A DNA stretch of 64,000 nt from Comamonadaceae bacterium OH2545_COT-014 (GTDB lineage Bacteria > Pseudomonadota > Gammaproteobacteria > Burkholderiales > Burkholderiaceae_C), in assembly GCA_003859965.1 (NCBI GenBank), contig RQYR01000016.1:1-64000 (forward strand), in the 5' to 3' direction. The position numbers and the translations under genes were made by a program. Below, piece by piece: positions 10,938 to 21,477 of the stretch. The first letter of the stretch is position 1. Each line of letters starts with the position of its first letter. Under the pieces are notes generated by a model. It was not told the origin of the DNA. It ran no database searches and saw only the letters and a list, made by a program, of their open reading frames with translations.

Positions 10938-12743
10938 GTGGCCATCCCCCAGCATTTCATTCAGGAGCTTTTAGCGCGCGCCGACGTGGTGGAAATCGTC
11001 GGCCGCTACGTGCCGCTGAAAAAAACCGGGGCCAACTTCTCCGGCCTGTGCCCGTTTCACGCCGAAAAATCACCCTCGTTCACCGTCAGCCCGGCCAAGC
11101 AGTTCTATCACTGCTTTGGCTGCGGCCAGAGCGGCAACGCCATCGGCTTTCTCATGGCCCACACCGGCGCGGGCTTTGTCGAGGTGGTGCATGAGCTGGC
11201 GCAGGAATACGGCCTGCCTGTGCCCGAGGACGAGCGCAGCCCGCAAGAGCGCGCCCGCGCCGCGCAGGAAAGCGAAAAGCGCGCCACCTTGAGCGACGTG
11301 CTGGCCAAGGCCGCCGACGCCTACCGCCAGCACCTGAAAAACGCGCCGCACGCCATCGCCTATCTGAAAGCGCGCGGCCTCTCGGGCGAAGTGGCGCGCG
11401 ACTTCGGCCTGGGCTACGCGCCCGAAGGCTGGCGCACGCTGGCCAGCGTGTTCCCCGACTACGCCGACCCGCTGCTGGCCGAAAGCGGCTTGGTCATCAC
11501 CGGCGAGGACGGGGAAGACAAGCGCTACGACCGCTTCCGCGACCGGGTGATGTTCCCCATCCGCAACGTCAAGGGCCAGGTCATCGGCTTTGGCGGCCGC
11601 GTGCTGGGCGACGAAAAACCCAAATACCTCAACTCGCCCGAAACCCCCGTATTCCACAAGGGGCGCGAGCTGTACGGCCTGTTCGAAGCCCGCGCCGCCT
11701 TGCGCGAACACGGCTGCGCGCTGGTCGTTGAAGGCTACATGGACGTGGTGGCCCTGGCCCAGCAGGGCTTTGGCAACGCCGTGGCCACGCTGGGCACGGC
11801 CTGCACGCCCGAGCATGTGCAAAAGCTGTTTCGCTTCACCGACCAGATCGTCTTCAGCTTTGACGGCGACGCCGCCGGCCGCCGCGCCGCCCGCAAGGCG
11901 CTGGAAGCCGCCCTGCCCTTCGCCACCGACACGCGCACCGTCAAGTTTCTGTTCCTGCCGCCCGAGCACGACCCCGACAGCTACATCCGCGCCGAAGGCG
12001 CGCACGCCTTCGGCGCTGCCGTGGCCGCCGCCGTGCCCCTTTCACGCTTTCTGCTCGACAGCGCCGCGGACGACGCCGACCTGCAAACCCCCGAAGGCCG
12101 CGCCCGCTTCGGCGCCAACGCCCGCCCGCTGTGGCAAGCCCTGCCCGCCGGCGCCCTGGCACGGCAGCTGCTGGGCGAAATCGCCACGCAAATGCAGCTG
12201 GGCACACATGAGCTGATGGAACTGTGGGGCTTGCAGCGCCCGCCCGCACCCCCACAATTTTCTAAAAAAGATAGCAAACATACTTACAACCACAGGCCAC
12301 AGAGGCCATTTCAATCACCACCCTCACCCTTGCGGCCACAGCGGGCGCCGCTGGCCGGTCGGGCCGGGCGGGCGCTGCAAATCGTGTTCAGCGAACCCGC
12401 CGTCTGGGCCGCGCTGGGCCCGGAAGACCAGCACCTGCTGTGCGAGCTGCCCGCCCCCCACGGCCCGCTGTTCGTCTGGCTGGACGGCCAGTTCCACGAA
12501 CATGGCGAGCAACCTTGGGCCGCCCTGCGCGAAGCCCTGCGCGGCCACCCGCAGGAAGCGGCCGCCGTGCAGGCCGTGCAGGGCACGCTGCAAGACATCC
12601 AGAACGACCCCGGCGAGCTACGCGCCATCTTGCGCCAGGAGCGCCGCGACGCCCTCAAGCGCCGCATGGACGAAGCCCTGGCCGCGCGCGACCTGGACAG
12701 CTACCAGCGCCTGCTGGCCGAGCTGCGCCACGCCGCTACCTAG
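10938..12743 (+). CDS. dnaG: DNA primase DnaG
   Basis: A 601-residue primase that lays RNA primers at the replication fork with DnaB. The start is the GTG at 10938 (first residues MAIPQHFIQE, as in the family) after a GGGAG ribosome site. The CHC2 zinc finger uses C38, H41, C59 and C62. The RNA polymerase core has the TOPRIM signatures VVEGYMDVVAL and FSFDGDAAGRRAA. The C-terminal helicase-binding domain follows an Ala/Pro-rich linker that contains an AT-rich, lysine- and histidine-bearing insert at about residues 441-460, apparently an in-frame family B repeat. rpoD, its common downstream neighbour, is absent; a transposase remnant lies there. Confidence 0.97.
   Translation: MAIPQHFIQELLARADVVEIVGRYVPLKKTGANFSGLCPFHAEKSPSFTVSPAKQFYHCFGCGQSGNAIGFLMAHTGAGFVEVVHELAQEYGLPVPEDERSPQERARAAQESEKRATLSDVLAKAADAYRQHLKNAPHAIAYLKARGLSGEVARDFGLGYAPEGWRTLASVFPDYADPLLAESGLVITGEDGEDKRYDRFRDRVMFPIRNVKGQVIGFGGRVLGDEKPKYLNSPETPVFHKGRELYGLFEARAALREHGCALVVEGYMDVVALAQQGFGNAVATLGTACTPEHVQKLFRFTDQIVFSFDGDAAGRRAARKALEAALPFATDTRTVKFLFLPPEHDPDSYIRAEGAHAFGAAVAAAVPLSRFLLDSAADDADLQTPEGRARFGANARPLWQALPAGALARQLLGEIATQMQLGTHELMELWGLQRPPAPPQFSKKDSKHTYNHRPQRPFQSPPSPLRPQRAPLAGRAGRALQIVFSEPAVWAALGPEDQHLLCELPAPHGPLFVWLDGQFHEHGEQPWAALREALRGHPQEAAAVQAVQGTLQDIQNDPGELRAILRQERRDALKRRMDEALAARDLDSYQRLLAELRHAAT
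12258..12314 (+). repeat. Family B repeat, in-frame inside dnaG
   Basis: CTAAAAAAGATAGC, a centre, then GGCCACAGAGGCCATTTCAA: the A-run, ATAGC, GGCC and ATTT blocks of the family in the usual order. It is strikingly AT-rich within GC-rich coding sequence and encodes FSKKDSKHTYNHRPQRPFQS without breaking the frame. Confidence 0.6.
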
Positions 12744-12777
12744 CCCGCCACGCCTCTCCCCCATCCATGCCCACCGT

Positions 12778-12802
12778 GCCCGGCGCGCGGCCGGCGCCGG
12801 GC
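12778..12802. terminator. GC-rich hairpin after dnaG
   Basis: Perfect 9-bp stem gcccggcgc / gcgccgggc around a 7-base loop, 35 bases after the dnaG stop. No T-run follows, so it is only a terminator candidate. Confidence 0.4.
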
Positions 12803-12892
12803 GCAGGCGCGGCTTCAGGGCCATCCCTTTCAAGGTCTATCCCCCTTCGCCTTAACCGCCACGACTGCCGGGCATCTGGCTCCGTCCACAGG

Positions 12893-13444
12893 AGTCCGCC
12901 ACCTGGCAAGCCATCATTGAACGATTCGAGCATTCGAGCAACAGGCCCCAGGCGCCGTCATGGCGTATCTGGCCCTGGAGCAAGCCATGCCCGCCAGCCG
13001 GACCGACGAGGTATTTCAGGCGCATCGCCAGCGCCAGTACCCGCGCCAGCTGCTGTTTTCCAGCATGGTGGAGCTGATGCTGCTGGTCACGCTGGGGCTG
13101 CGCCCTCGCTGCACGCGGCCGTGATGCGTGCACTGGTGCAAGGCTGTGCCCACCCCGAATTGGAAGTGCCAACTTACCCCCTGGCCGTGGACATCCAGGC
13201 CGACTATGGCGGCATGCTGCCACCCGCGCACTGGCCGCGGGCGGGCGAAGACCCCGAGCCGCTGCTGGCCCGATGACTGAGGCTGGCCAGCCGCGTGAGG
13301 CTCCAGCTGGCCAGCTCAAAACGCAAGCCCAAGCGTGCCGAAAGCGCCAAGGGCAAGGGCGCCGTCGATGGCAGCCAGGTGCGCGCCCATGTGTCCGCGG
13401 CAACAGCGCTCAAACAGGCACGGGGGAAAGACCTTGAAAAAATG
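12893..13444 (+). pseudogene. IS4-family transposase remnant
   Basis: Degenerate transposase read in three blocks. The N-terminal part (WQAIIERFE, then after a frame change QQAPGAVMAYLALEQAMPAS, HRQRQY and QLLFSSMVELM) runs into LGLRP. It then jumps to SLHAAVMRALVQGCAHP and a C-terminal part with DIQADYGGMLPPAHW, LASRVRLQLASSKRKPK and HVSAATALKQARG. These match the start and end of IS4-type transposases; the catalytic middle is deleted. The first break is an exact 8-bp tandem duplication (attcgagc twice, about 12919-12934); removing one copy restores the frame. An in-frame TGA at 13274-13276 breaks the C-terminal part. No terminal repeats were identified. It is clearly inactive. Confidence 0.75.
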
Positions 13445-13448
13445 GCTT

Positions 13449-13467
13449 TCAAAACCTGTTCAAAGTC
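13449..13467 (+). repeat. Family A repeat end, solo copy
   Basis: TCAAAACCTGTTCAAAGTC, the left end of family A, directly after the transposase remnant and 28 bases before the proB stop region. No facing end is visible. Confidence 0.55.
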
Positions 13468-13494
13468 TTGGCGAATGGCGAACGCCCCGACCGT

Positions 13495-14685
13495 TCAGCG
13501 GTGCAGCACCAAATTGTCCCGGTGCACCATTTCAGGCTCGGCGGCATAGCCGAGCAGCGCCCCGATTTCGCTGGAGGGCTTGCGGCACAGCAGGCGCGCC
13601 TCGGCGCTGGAATAGTTGGCCAGGCCGCGCCCCACGTTCGCACCGCTTTCGTCACGGATTGCAATCACATCGCCACGCGAGAAGTGGCCTTGCACGGCGG
13701 TCATGCCGATGGGCAGCAGGCTTTTGCCCTCGGCACGCAGCTTGGCGGCGGCCCCGGCATCCACGACGATGGCGCCGTGCAGCTGCAGGTGATCCATCAT
13801 CCACTGCTTGCGCGCCTGCTGCTTGCGCGTGGGCGCCACCAGCAAGGTGCCAATACGCTCACCGCGCGCCAGGCGCAACAAGGCATCCGGCTCGCGCCCC
13901 CAGGCAATGACGGTGGAAGCGCCGGAGCCGGCCGCGCGCTTGGCCGCCAGGATTTTGGTGAGCATGCCGCCCTTGCCAATGCTGGAGCCCGCGCCGCCTG
14001 CCATGCGCTCCAGCGCTTCGTCGCCCGCCTGCGCCTCGTGCACGAATTCGGCGGCGGGGTCGCGGCGAGGGTCTGCGGTGTAAAGGCCGCGCTGGTCGGT
14101 CAGGATGACGAGCAGGTCGGCTTCGATCAGGTTGGCCACTAGCGCGCCCAGCGTGTCGTTGTCGCCGAACTTGATTTCGTCGTTGACCACCGTGTCGTTT
14201 TCGTTGATGACGGGCAGCACGCCGTGCTCCAGCAGCGTCAGCAGGGTAGAACGGGCGTTGAGGTAGCGCTCGCGGTGAGACAGGTCGGCATGCGTGAGCA
14301 GCACCTGGGCGCTGCCCAGGCCGTGTTCGCGCAGCTTGCTTTCATACATTTGCGCCAGCCCCATCTGCCCCACGGCAGCGGCGGCTTGCAGGGCGTTGAC
14401 CTCATGTGGACGGCGCGTCCAGCCCAGCCGTTTCATGCCTTCGGCGATGGCGCCGCTGGACACCATGATGATTTCGCGCCGCCCCGGCGTGAGCCCCGCC
14501 CCGGCGTCGCCATGCGCCAGCAGAGCCATCTGGCGGCACCATTCGCCAATGGCGGCTTCGTCCAGCCCGCGCCCCTCATTGGTAACGAGGCTGGAGCCCA
14601 CTTTGACGACGATGCGGCGCGCCTCGCGCAACAGGCCCACCGGTGCGGGCGCGGAAGAAGTGGCGGACGAGGTTTCAGATTTCAT
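13495..14685 (-). CDS. proB: Glutamate 5-kinase
   Basis: The 396-residue enzyme phosphorylates glutamate to gamma-glutamyl phosphate, the first and feedback-inhibited step of proline synthesis. The amino-acid-kinase domain shows [13 protein letters not shown] near residue 25, [28 protein letters not shown] and [12 protein letters not shown], and the GTGGM-like segment [13 protein letters not shown]-terminal PUA domain (from about 295, [20 protein letters not shown]) completes the long form. Compared with many homologues it has about 15 extra Ser/Ala residues at the N-terminus. It follows obgE on the same strand after a 62-base gap filled by a family B repeat. Confidence 0.96.
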   Translation of the reverse strand: MKSETSSATSSAPAPVGLLREARRIVVKVGSSLVTNEGRGLDEAAIGEWCRQMALLAHGDAGAGLTPGRREIIMVSSGAIAEGMKRLGWTRRPHEVNALQAAAAVGQMGLAQMYESKLREHGLGSAQVLLTHADLSHRERYLNARSTLLTLLEHGVLPVINENDTVVNDEIKFGDNDTLGALVANLIEADLLVILTDQRGLYTADPRRDPAAEFVHEAQAGDEALERMAGGAGSSIGKGGMLTKILAAKRAAGSGASTVIAWGREPDALLRLARGERIGTLLVAPTRKQQARKQWMMDHLQLHGAIVVDAGAAAKLRAEGKSLLPIGMTAVQGHFSRGDVIAIRDESGANVGRGLANYSSAEARLLCRKPSSEIGALLGYAAEPEMVHRDNLVLHR

Positions 14686-14693
14686 GAATCACA

Positions 14694-14747
14694 CCTAAAA
14701 ATGCTCTGTCGCCCGCAGATTGGGCGCAAGCAGCTATTGTTTTTATA
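14694..14747 (-). repeat. Family B repeat between obgE and proB
   Basis: On the minus strand TATAAAAACAATAGCTGC, then TTGCGCCC and GGGCGACAG, then AGCATTTTTAGG. It starts immediately after the obgE stop codon and fills the gap to proB. GCGCCC and GGGCG form a short stem. Confidence 0.6.
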
Positions 14748-16122
<1,375 letters not shown>

Positions 16123-16323
16123 TTAGAACCCGTTCAAAGTCCCTGCACGGCGCGGGCCATGAAGCGGATTGGGGCGGTCTGCTGCGCAAGCAAAACCAGG
16201 CCAATAGCACGGGATATCACGGGATATCACGGGCTGTTGGCGGGCGCGCTTTGCGCCTTGCATTCCATCCATTCCCAAACCGCTTGTTGCCCCCTGGCAC
16301 CGAGAATCTTGAACAAGCTCTTA
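16123..16323. repeat. Family A element, full copy of 201 bp
   Basis: Left end TTAGAACCCGTTCAAAGTCC; right end, on the minus strand, TAAGAGCTTGTTCAAGATTC. Inside it shares with the 24193 copy the blocks gggcggtctgc, gcgcaagcaaaac, gccttgcattccat and cccaaaccgcttgttgcc. A 10-bp tandem duplication (acgggatatc twice) sits in the centre. It lies between rpmA and obgE. No protein is encoded. Confidence 0.75.
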
Positions 16324-16373
16324 CCAGGCTCACGCCGGAACGCTTAACCCAAAGCCATCAGGAAAATGACCCT

Positions 16374-16414
16374 GGCTAAAAACACCAAAGCCCCGCTGGC
16401 AGGACAGCGGGGCT
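16374..16414 (-). terminator. Rho-independent terminator of rplU-rpmA
   Basis: Perfect 10-bp stem agccccgctg / cagcggggct (16389-16398 and 16405-16414) with a 6-base loop. On the minus strand it is followed by TTGGTGTTTTTAG. It lies 77 bases past the rpmA stop and should end the ribosomal-protein transcript. Confidence 0.85.
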
Positions 16415-16490
16415 CCGGAAACAGTGTGAAGGCAGCGTGCACCGCCCGCATCATGCGGACGGCGCCAAGCACTGCCAGGTCAGCCAGCGA

Positions 16491-16751
16491 TCAAGCCGCC
16501 GGGGTAACCACCACGGTGTGCTTGTTCAAGGCACCCTTGGTTGTGAAAGACACTTGGCCATCCACCAGCGCGAACAGCGTATGGTCCTTGCCTACGCCCA
16601 CATTGGTGCCGGCATGGAACTTGGTGCCGCGCTGACGCACGATGATCGAGCCAGCAGAAACCTGCTGGCCGCCAAACACCTTCACGCCCAGCATCTTGGG
16701 CTTGGAATCACGACCGTTGCGCGTGGAGCCGCCGCCTTTTTTCTGTGCCAT
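16491..16751 (-). CDS. rpmA: 50S ribosomal protein L27
   Basis: The 86-residue L27 sits near the peptidyl transferase centre of the 50S subunit. It begins directly with [16 protein letters not shown], without the cleaved extension found in Firmicutes, and has the family blocks [21 protein letters not shown] and [11 protein letters not shown]. It lies 21 bases after rplU on the minus strand with a good ribosome site (AAGGAGA) and is followed by a strong terminator. This two-gene unit is universal in bacteria. Confidence 0.99.
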   Translation of the reverse strand: MAQKKGGGSTRNGRDSKPKMLGVKVFGGQQVSAGSIIVRQRGTKFHAGTNVGVGKDHTLFALVDGQVSFTTKGALNKHTVVVTPAA

Positions 16752-16772
16752 GAGATGTTCTCCTTGAAACCT

Positions 16773-17084
16773 TTAGACCGTGATGGCACCGATTTCCAGC
16801 TCGGTATACGGCTGGCGGTGACCCTGGCGCTTCTGGTAGTGCTTGCGGCGGCGCATCTTGAAAATGCGCACCTTGTCGTGCTTGCCGTGGGCCAGAACCT
16901 TGGCCTTGACACTTGCACCGGACACCAGCGGCGTGCCGACCTTGAGCGTATCGCCGTCCACAACGGCGACCACCTGGTCAATCACGATCTCCTGGCCAAC
17001 GTCCGCAGCAATCTGTTCTACCTTGATCTTCTCGCCAGCGGCCACGCGATACTGCTTGCCGCCGGTTTTTATGACTGCGTACAT
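16773..17084 (-). CDS. rplU: 50S ribosomal protein L21
   Basis: The 103-residue L21 binds 23S rRNA in the 50S subunit. The start at 17084 gives the family N-terminus [15 protein letters not shown]; the longer open frame upstream is noncoding leader. It has the usual [20 protein letters not shown] basic segment and ends ELEIGAITV. The ribosome site is AACGAAAGGG. It is the first gene of the rplU-rpmA unit and diverges from ispB. Confidence 0.99.
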   Translation of the reverse strand: MYAVIKTGGKQYRVAAGEKIKVEQIAADVGQEIVIDQVVAVVDGDTLKVGTPLVSGASVKAKVLAHGKHDKVRIFKMRRRKHYQKRQGHRQPYTELEIGAITV

Positions 17085-17140
17085 GAAAACCCTTTCGTTG
17101 ATGAAAAGCTCCACCAAGCCAACTCCCGGCGGAACCGGGC

Positions 17141-17169
17141 ATTGTATCCGTTTGCCCAAACAGCCGCAA
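17141..17169 (-). promoter_or_regulatory. Candidate promoter of rplU-rpmA
   Basis: On the minus strand TTGCGG (17164-17169), a 17-base spacer, then TACAAT (17141-17146), a good -10 box with a weak -35. The predicted RNA start leaves about 50 bases of leader before rplU. Confidence 0.45.
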
Positions 17170-17186
17170 ATGCGGCTCCTGCCAGC

Positions 17187-17215
17187 TGTTTGCGGCCCAC
17201 GCCCCTCCCTATAAT
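17187..17215 (+). promoter_or_regulatory. Candidate promoter of ispB
   Basis: A perfect -10 hexamer TATAAT at 17210-17215 lies 35 bases before the GTG start. The -35 region (tgtttg at 17187-17192, 17-base spacer) is poor. It diverges from the rplU promoter. Confidence 0.45.
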
Positions 17216-17250
17216 TTGGGTGTCGCTTTCGCCTCTTTTCACAGCATTTC

Positions 17251-18231
17251 GTGTCCATCTCTGCCTCCACCAGCCAAGCCCTTGCCCTCGTCGCCGACGA
17301 AATGCGCGAAGTTGATGCCACCATTGCCCGGCGACTGGGTTCGGGCGTGCCGCTGGTGGGTGATGTGGCGCGCTACATCATCTCGTCCGGCGGGAAGCGG
17401 CTGCGCCCCGTCCTGCTGCTGCTGACGTGCGGGGCGCTAGGCTGCCGCAGCCCGCAGCGCTTCAATCTGGCCGCAGTGGTTGAGTTCATTCATACTGCCA
17501 CGCTGCTGCATGATGACGTGGTTGATGAATCCACTCTGCGCCGCGGCCGCAGCACCGCCAACGAAGTGTTTGGCAACCCCGCCAGCGTGCTGGTGGGCGA
17601 TTTTCTTTATTCGCGCGCCTTTCAAATGATGGTGGACGCAGGCGACATGCGCATCATGCAGATCCTCGCGAATGCCACCAACGTCATCGCCGAAGGGGAA
17701 GTGTTGCAGTTGATGAACATGCACGACGCCTCCTTGGACGAAAGCGCCTATCTCCGCGTCATTCGCTCCAAAACCGCCAAACTCTTTGAAGCCAGCGCGC
17801 GCTTAGGCGCCGTTCTGGCCGGCAGCCCTCGTGACATTGAGGACGCCTGTGCCGAGTACGGGCAGTCCTTGGGAACGGCATTTCAGATCATTGATGACGT
17901 GCTGGATTACGACGGCAGCACTGCCGAGATGGGCAAAAACCTTGGCGACGACCTGCGCGAAGGCAAGTCCACGCTGCCTCTGATTTTGGCCATGCAGCGC
18001 TCATCTCTGGATCAAGCCGCCATCGTGCGCTCGGCCATCGAAAACGGCAGCACCCAAGAGCTGGAGTCGGTGATTGCCATCGTGCGCCAAAGCGGCGCAC
18101 TGGAAGGGGCCCGACGAGCCGCTGCCGAGCAGGCCGAGCGCGCCATCAGCGCTGCGCGCCAGTTGCCCGAGAACCAGCACGCTTTGAGCATGATAGAATT
18201 AGCGGCTCAGCTTTTACAGCGAAGAACCTGA
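17251..18231 (+). CDS. ispB: Polyprenyl (octaprenyl) diphosphate synthase
   Basis: A 326-residue trans-prenyltransferase that extends farnesyl diphosphate to the C40 side chain of ubiquinone. The first aspartate-rich motif DDVVD is at 88-92 ([11 protein letters not shown]), the second is IIDDVLDYD, and GGKRLRP (47-53) is the diphosphate-binding segment. The start is a GTG (MSISAST), because homology reaches to the N-terminus. Chain length cannot be read with certainty. It diverges from rplU-rpmA, the usual arrangement, and a tRNA-Pro gene follows after 23 bases. Confidence 0.95.
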   Translation: MSISASTSQALALVADEMREVDATIARRLGSGVPLVGDVARYIISSGGKRLRPVLLLLTCGALGCRSPQRFNLAAVVEFIHTATLLHDDVVDESTLRRGRSTANEVFGNPASVLVGDFLYSRAFQMMVDAGDMRIMQILANATNVIAEGEVLQLMNMHDASLDESAYLRVIRSKTAKLFEASARLGAVLAGSPRDIEDACAEYGQSLGTAFQIIDDVLDYDGSTAEMGKNLGDDLREGKSTLPLILAMQRSSLDQAAIVRSAIENGSTQELESVIAIVRQSGALEGARRAAAEQAERAISAARQLPENQHALSMIELAAQLLQRRT

Positions 18232-18254
18232 GACACACATACAAGGTTCGCTTT

Positions 18255-18331
18255 CGGGGTGTAGCTTAGCCTGGTAGAGCGCTACGTTCGGGACGTAGAG
18301 GCCGGAGGTTCGAATCCTCTCACCCCGACCA
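18255..18331 (+). tRNA. tRNA-Pro (CGG)
   Basis: 77 nt with encoded CCA. The acceptor stem cggggtg pairs with caccccg, the anticodon stem ctacg/cgtag encloses the loop ttcggga with anticodon CGG, and the T arm is ggaggttcgaatcctct. It reads proline codon CCG, frequent in this GC-rich genome. Confidence 0.97.
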
Positions 18332-18486
18332 TTTGGGTCGCATTCCAAAGTTTGCCAAGCCATCATTTGGCAGACGCGGCGTCTGTGTCAATTGCCGCAC
18401 ACTCTTCAAAGCGCGGCATTTACAGTCCCTCACCAATCGGCGATGATCAACAGGCTTTTTTGCTTGTTTGATACTTGTAGTCACCG

Positions 18487-20223
18487 ATGGCCGCTGCCGA
18501 CTTTTCACCCCATTCCTCCAACGCCACTGCGCTGCCCGGTCTCGGCCGTGCATTGGTCATGGCGGGCAAGCTGAGCCAGAAAACCGCCGAGGATCTTTAT
18601 CGCAAGGCGCAAGCGAGCAACAAGAATTTCATCGCGGAACTCACTGAGTCCGGCACGGTGTCCGCGGCAGACTTGGCCCACACCATGTCCACCGCATTTG
18701 CCGCTCCCTTGGTGGATGTAACAGCACTGGATCCCCAGCGCCTACCCAAAGGGCTGATTGACTCCAAATTGGCCGCCACCTACCGTTTGCTGCCATTGAG
18801 CAAGCGTGGCAACCGCCTTATCGTGGCGACAGCCGACCCGTCGGACCATGAGGCTGCGGAAAAAATCAAATTTGCCACGCAAATGGGCGTGGAGTGGGTG
18901 ATCGCCGAGTTTGACAAGTTAAACCGCTTGGTGGAGATCACCACACGGTCCACGGCAGACGCCATGGACAGCGTCATTGGTGGCGACTTCGAATTTGACG
19001 AAGCCACATTAAAGTCGGACACACCCGAGGAAGAAGAACCCGAGCAAACCGATGCCGAAGACACGCCCATCGTCAAGTTCCTGCACAAAATGTTGGTGGA
19101 CGCCGTCAACATGCGGGCGTCAGACCTTCATTTTGAGCCCTACGAGCACAATTACAGGGTGCGTTTTCGCATTGATGGTGAGTTGCGAGAGGTCGCATCT
19201 CCCCCTCCTGTCATCAAAGAAAAACTGGCGTCCCGTATCAAAGTCATTTCACGCCTGGATATTTCAGAAAAGCGGGTGCCACAAGATGGCCGTATGAAGC
19301 TGAAAATGGGGCCTGATCGCGTGATCGATTTCCGTGTCAGCACCCTGCCCACCCTGTTTGGCGAAAAGATCGTGATCCGCATTCTGGATCCCAGCAGCGC
19401 CAAATTGGGTATTGATGCCCTTGGATACGAACCGGAAGAAAAGGAGCGCTTGCTCAAGGCCATTGAGCGGCCTTACGGCATGATTTTGGTGACAGGCCCC
19501 ACTGGTTCAGGTAAAACGGTGTCGCTCTACACCTGCCTGAATCTTTTGAATAAGCCCGGCGTCAATATATCGACTGCGGAAGATCCCTCCGAAATCAACC
19601 TGCCTGGCGTCAACCAGGTCAACATGAATGAAAAAGCAGGGTTGACCTTCGCGGTCGCCCTCAAGGCGTTTTTGCGACAGGATCCCGACATCATCATGGT
19701 CGGCGAAATTCGTGATTTGGAAACGGCGGATATCTCCATCAAGGCGGCCCAGACGGGTCACTTGGTGCTGTCCACATTGCACACCAACGACGCACCAACC
19801 ACCCTGACGCGCATGCGCAATATGGGCATTGCCCCCTTCAATATTGCGTCCAGCGTTATCCTGATTACTGCCCAGCGCCTAGCACGCCGGCTTTGCCCCA
19901 AATGCAAGGCGCCTGTGGACATTCCGAGGGAGACGCTGATCGAGTCCGGCTTTGCAGAAGAAGATCTGGACGGCAGTTGGGTGCCTTACAAAGCTGTGGG
20001 CTGTGATGCCTGCAACAATGGTTACAAAGGGCGTGTCGGCATCTATGAAGTCATGCCGATCAGTGAGGAAATCCAACGCATCATCCTGGCCGACGGCAGC
20101 GCACTGGAAATCGCCGAGCAGGCACGCCGTGAAGGCGTGCGCTCGCTGCGCGAATCGGGTCTATACAAAGTCAAACTCGGTGTCACGTCACTGGAAGAAG
20201 TATTGGCCGTGACCAACGAATAA
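18487..20223 (+). CDS. pilB: Type IV pilus assembly ATPase PilB
   Basis: The 578-residue hexameric ATPase drives pilus extension. The N-terminal GspE-like domain (about 20-160) is followed by the ATPase core with Walker A GPTGSGKT at 337-344, the Walker B region DIIMVGEIRD near 401, the Asp and His boxes, and a C-terminal zinc tetracysteine (CPKC and CDAC). The length is typical of PilB rather than of the retraction ATPase PilT. It is the first gene of pilB-pilC-pilD, whose DNA looks less GC-rich than most of the window. pilA is not here. Confidence 0.96.
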   Translation: MAAADFSPHSSNATALPGLGRALVMAGKLSQKTAEDLYRKAQASNKNFIAELTESGTVSAADLAHTMSTAFAAPLVDVTALDPQRLPKGLIDSKLAATYRLLPLSKRGNRLIVATADPSDHEAAEKIKFATQMGVEWVIAEFDKLNRLVEITTRSTADAMDSVIGGDFEFDEATLKSDTPEEEEPEQTDAEDTPIVKFLHKMLVDAVNMRASDLHFEPYEHNYRVRFRIDGELREVASPPPVIKEKLASRIKVISRLDISEKRVPQDGRMKLKMGPDRVIDFRVSTLPTLFGEKIVIRILDPSSAKLGIDALGYEPEEKERLLKAIERPYGMILVTGPTGSGKTVSLYTCLNLLNKPGVNISTAEDPSEINLPGVNQVNMNEKAGLTFAVALKAFLRQDPDIIMVGEIRDLETADISIKAAQTGHLVLSTLHTNDAPTTLTRMRNMGIAPFNIASSVILITAQRLARRLCPKCKAPVDIPRETLIESGFAEEDLDGSWVPYKAVGCDACNNGYKGRVGIYEVMPISEEIQRIILADGSALEIAEQARREGVRSLRESGLYKVKLGVTSLEEVLAVTNE

Positions 20224-20244
20224 CACTGGAGAAAGAGGGCAACT

Positions 20245-21474
20245 ATGGCAACGGCAACTCGTGCCGCGACGGCGAAATCCGTCAAGGAATTCGTTTTCGA
20301 ATGGGAAGGCAAGGATCGCAACGGCAAGATTGTCCGTGGGGAAACGCGCGCCTCCGGTGAGAATCAAGTGCAAGCCACCCTGCGGCGCCAAGGCATTTTG
20401 GTCACAAAGATCAAAAAGCGTCGCATGCGCTCAGGCAAGAGAATCAAGCCTCGCGACATAGCGGTTTTCACGCGCCAGCTCGCCACCATGATGAAGGCAG
20501 GTGTTCCCCTCTTGCAAGCCTTCGACATTGTGGGCCGTGGCAATGCCAACCCCAGCGTGACCAAGCTGCTGAACGACATTCGGGCCGATGTGGAAACAGG
20601 TACGTCCCTGTCAGCAGCATTTCGCAAATACCCCATTTATTTCAACAGCCTCTACTGCAACTTGGTCGAAGCAGGTGAGGCCGCTGGTATTTTGGAAGAC
20701 CTGCTGGATCGCCTGGCGACCTACATGGAAAAAACTGAGGCGGTCAAATCCAAGATTCGCTCAGCACTTATGTACCCCGTGGCCGTGATCGTGGTGGCTT
20801 TCGTGGTGGTAGCCATCATCATGATCTTCGTGATCCCGGCTTTCAAGGAAGTGTTTTCCAATTTCGGGGCCGACCTGCCTGCCCCCACGCTGTTTGTCAT
20901 CTCCATGAGCGAATTCTTCGTGGCGTACTGGTGGCTCATTTTCGGTGTGTTGATTGGCGGCACCTACTTTTTCATGCAAGCATGGAAGCGAAATGAAAAA
21001 GTCCAGATGTTCATGGACCGCCTGCTACTGAAAGTGCCCATTTTTGGTGATCTGGTTGAAAAATCAGTGATCGCTCGCTGGACACGAACTCTTTCGACCA
21101 TGTTCGCGGCAGGTGTGCCACTGGTGGAAGCGCTTGATTCTGTGGGTGGTGCTTCTGGCAACTCGGTCTACAAGATCGCCACTGACAAAATCCAGCGAGA
21201 GGTTTCCACTGGCACCAGCCTCACCGCTGCCATGACCAACGTCAACCTGTTTCCCAGCATGGTGATCCAAATGACGGCCATCGGTGAAGAGTCTGGCGCG
21301 CTTGACCACATGCTGGGCAAGGCAGCCGACTTCTACGAATCGGAAGTTGATGAAATGGTGGCCGGCCTTTCCAGCCTGATGGAGCCCATCATCATCGTGA
21401 TTTTGGGCACGGTCATCGGCGGTATCGTGGTTTCGATGTATCTGCCAATCTTCAAGCTGGGCCAGGTGGTCTGA
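20245..21474 (+). CDS. pilC: Type IV pilus inner-membrane platform protein PilC
   Basis: The 409-residue polytopic protein anchors the assembly ATPase and pilin addition in the inner membrane. It has two repeated GspF-type domains (FTRQLATMMKAGVPLLQAFD near 75 and WTRTLSTMFAAGVPLVEALD near 278). Membrane helices include VAVIVVAFVVVAIIMIFVI, an internal helix before FFMQAWKR and a C-terminal IIIVILGTVIGGIVVSMYL. The family end IFKLGQVV is present. It follows pilB after 21 bases with a GGAG ribosome site. Confidence 0.96.
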   Translation: MATATRAATAKSVKEFVFEWEGKDRNGKIVRGETRASGENQVQATLRRQGILVTKIKKRRMRSGKRIKPRDIAVFTRQLATMMKAGVPLLQAFDIVGRGNANPSVTKLLNDIRADVETGTSLSAAFRKYPIYFNSLYCNLVEAGEAAGILEDLLDRLATYMEKTEAVKSKIRSALMYPVAVIVVAFVVVAIIMIFVIPAFKEVFSNFGADLPAPTLFVISMSEFFVAYWWLIFGVLIGGTYFFMQAWKRNEKVQMFMDRLLLKVPIFGDLVEKSVIARWTRTLSTMFAAGVPLVEALDSVGGASGNSVYKIATDKIQREVSTGTSLTAAMTNVNLFPSMVIQMTAIGEESGALDHMLGKAADFYESEVDEMVAGLSSLMEPIIIVILGTVIGGIVVSMYLPIFKLGQVV

Positions 21475-21477
21475 CCC

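Noticed and set aside
12744-13276. A single 278-codon gene extending from within dnaG
   Set aside because: The frame starts inside dnaG in another phase; only the short transposase-like blocks downstream carry meaning, in broken frames.
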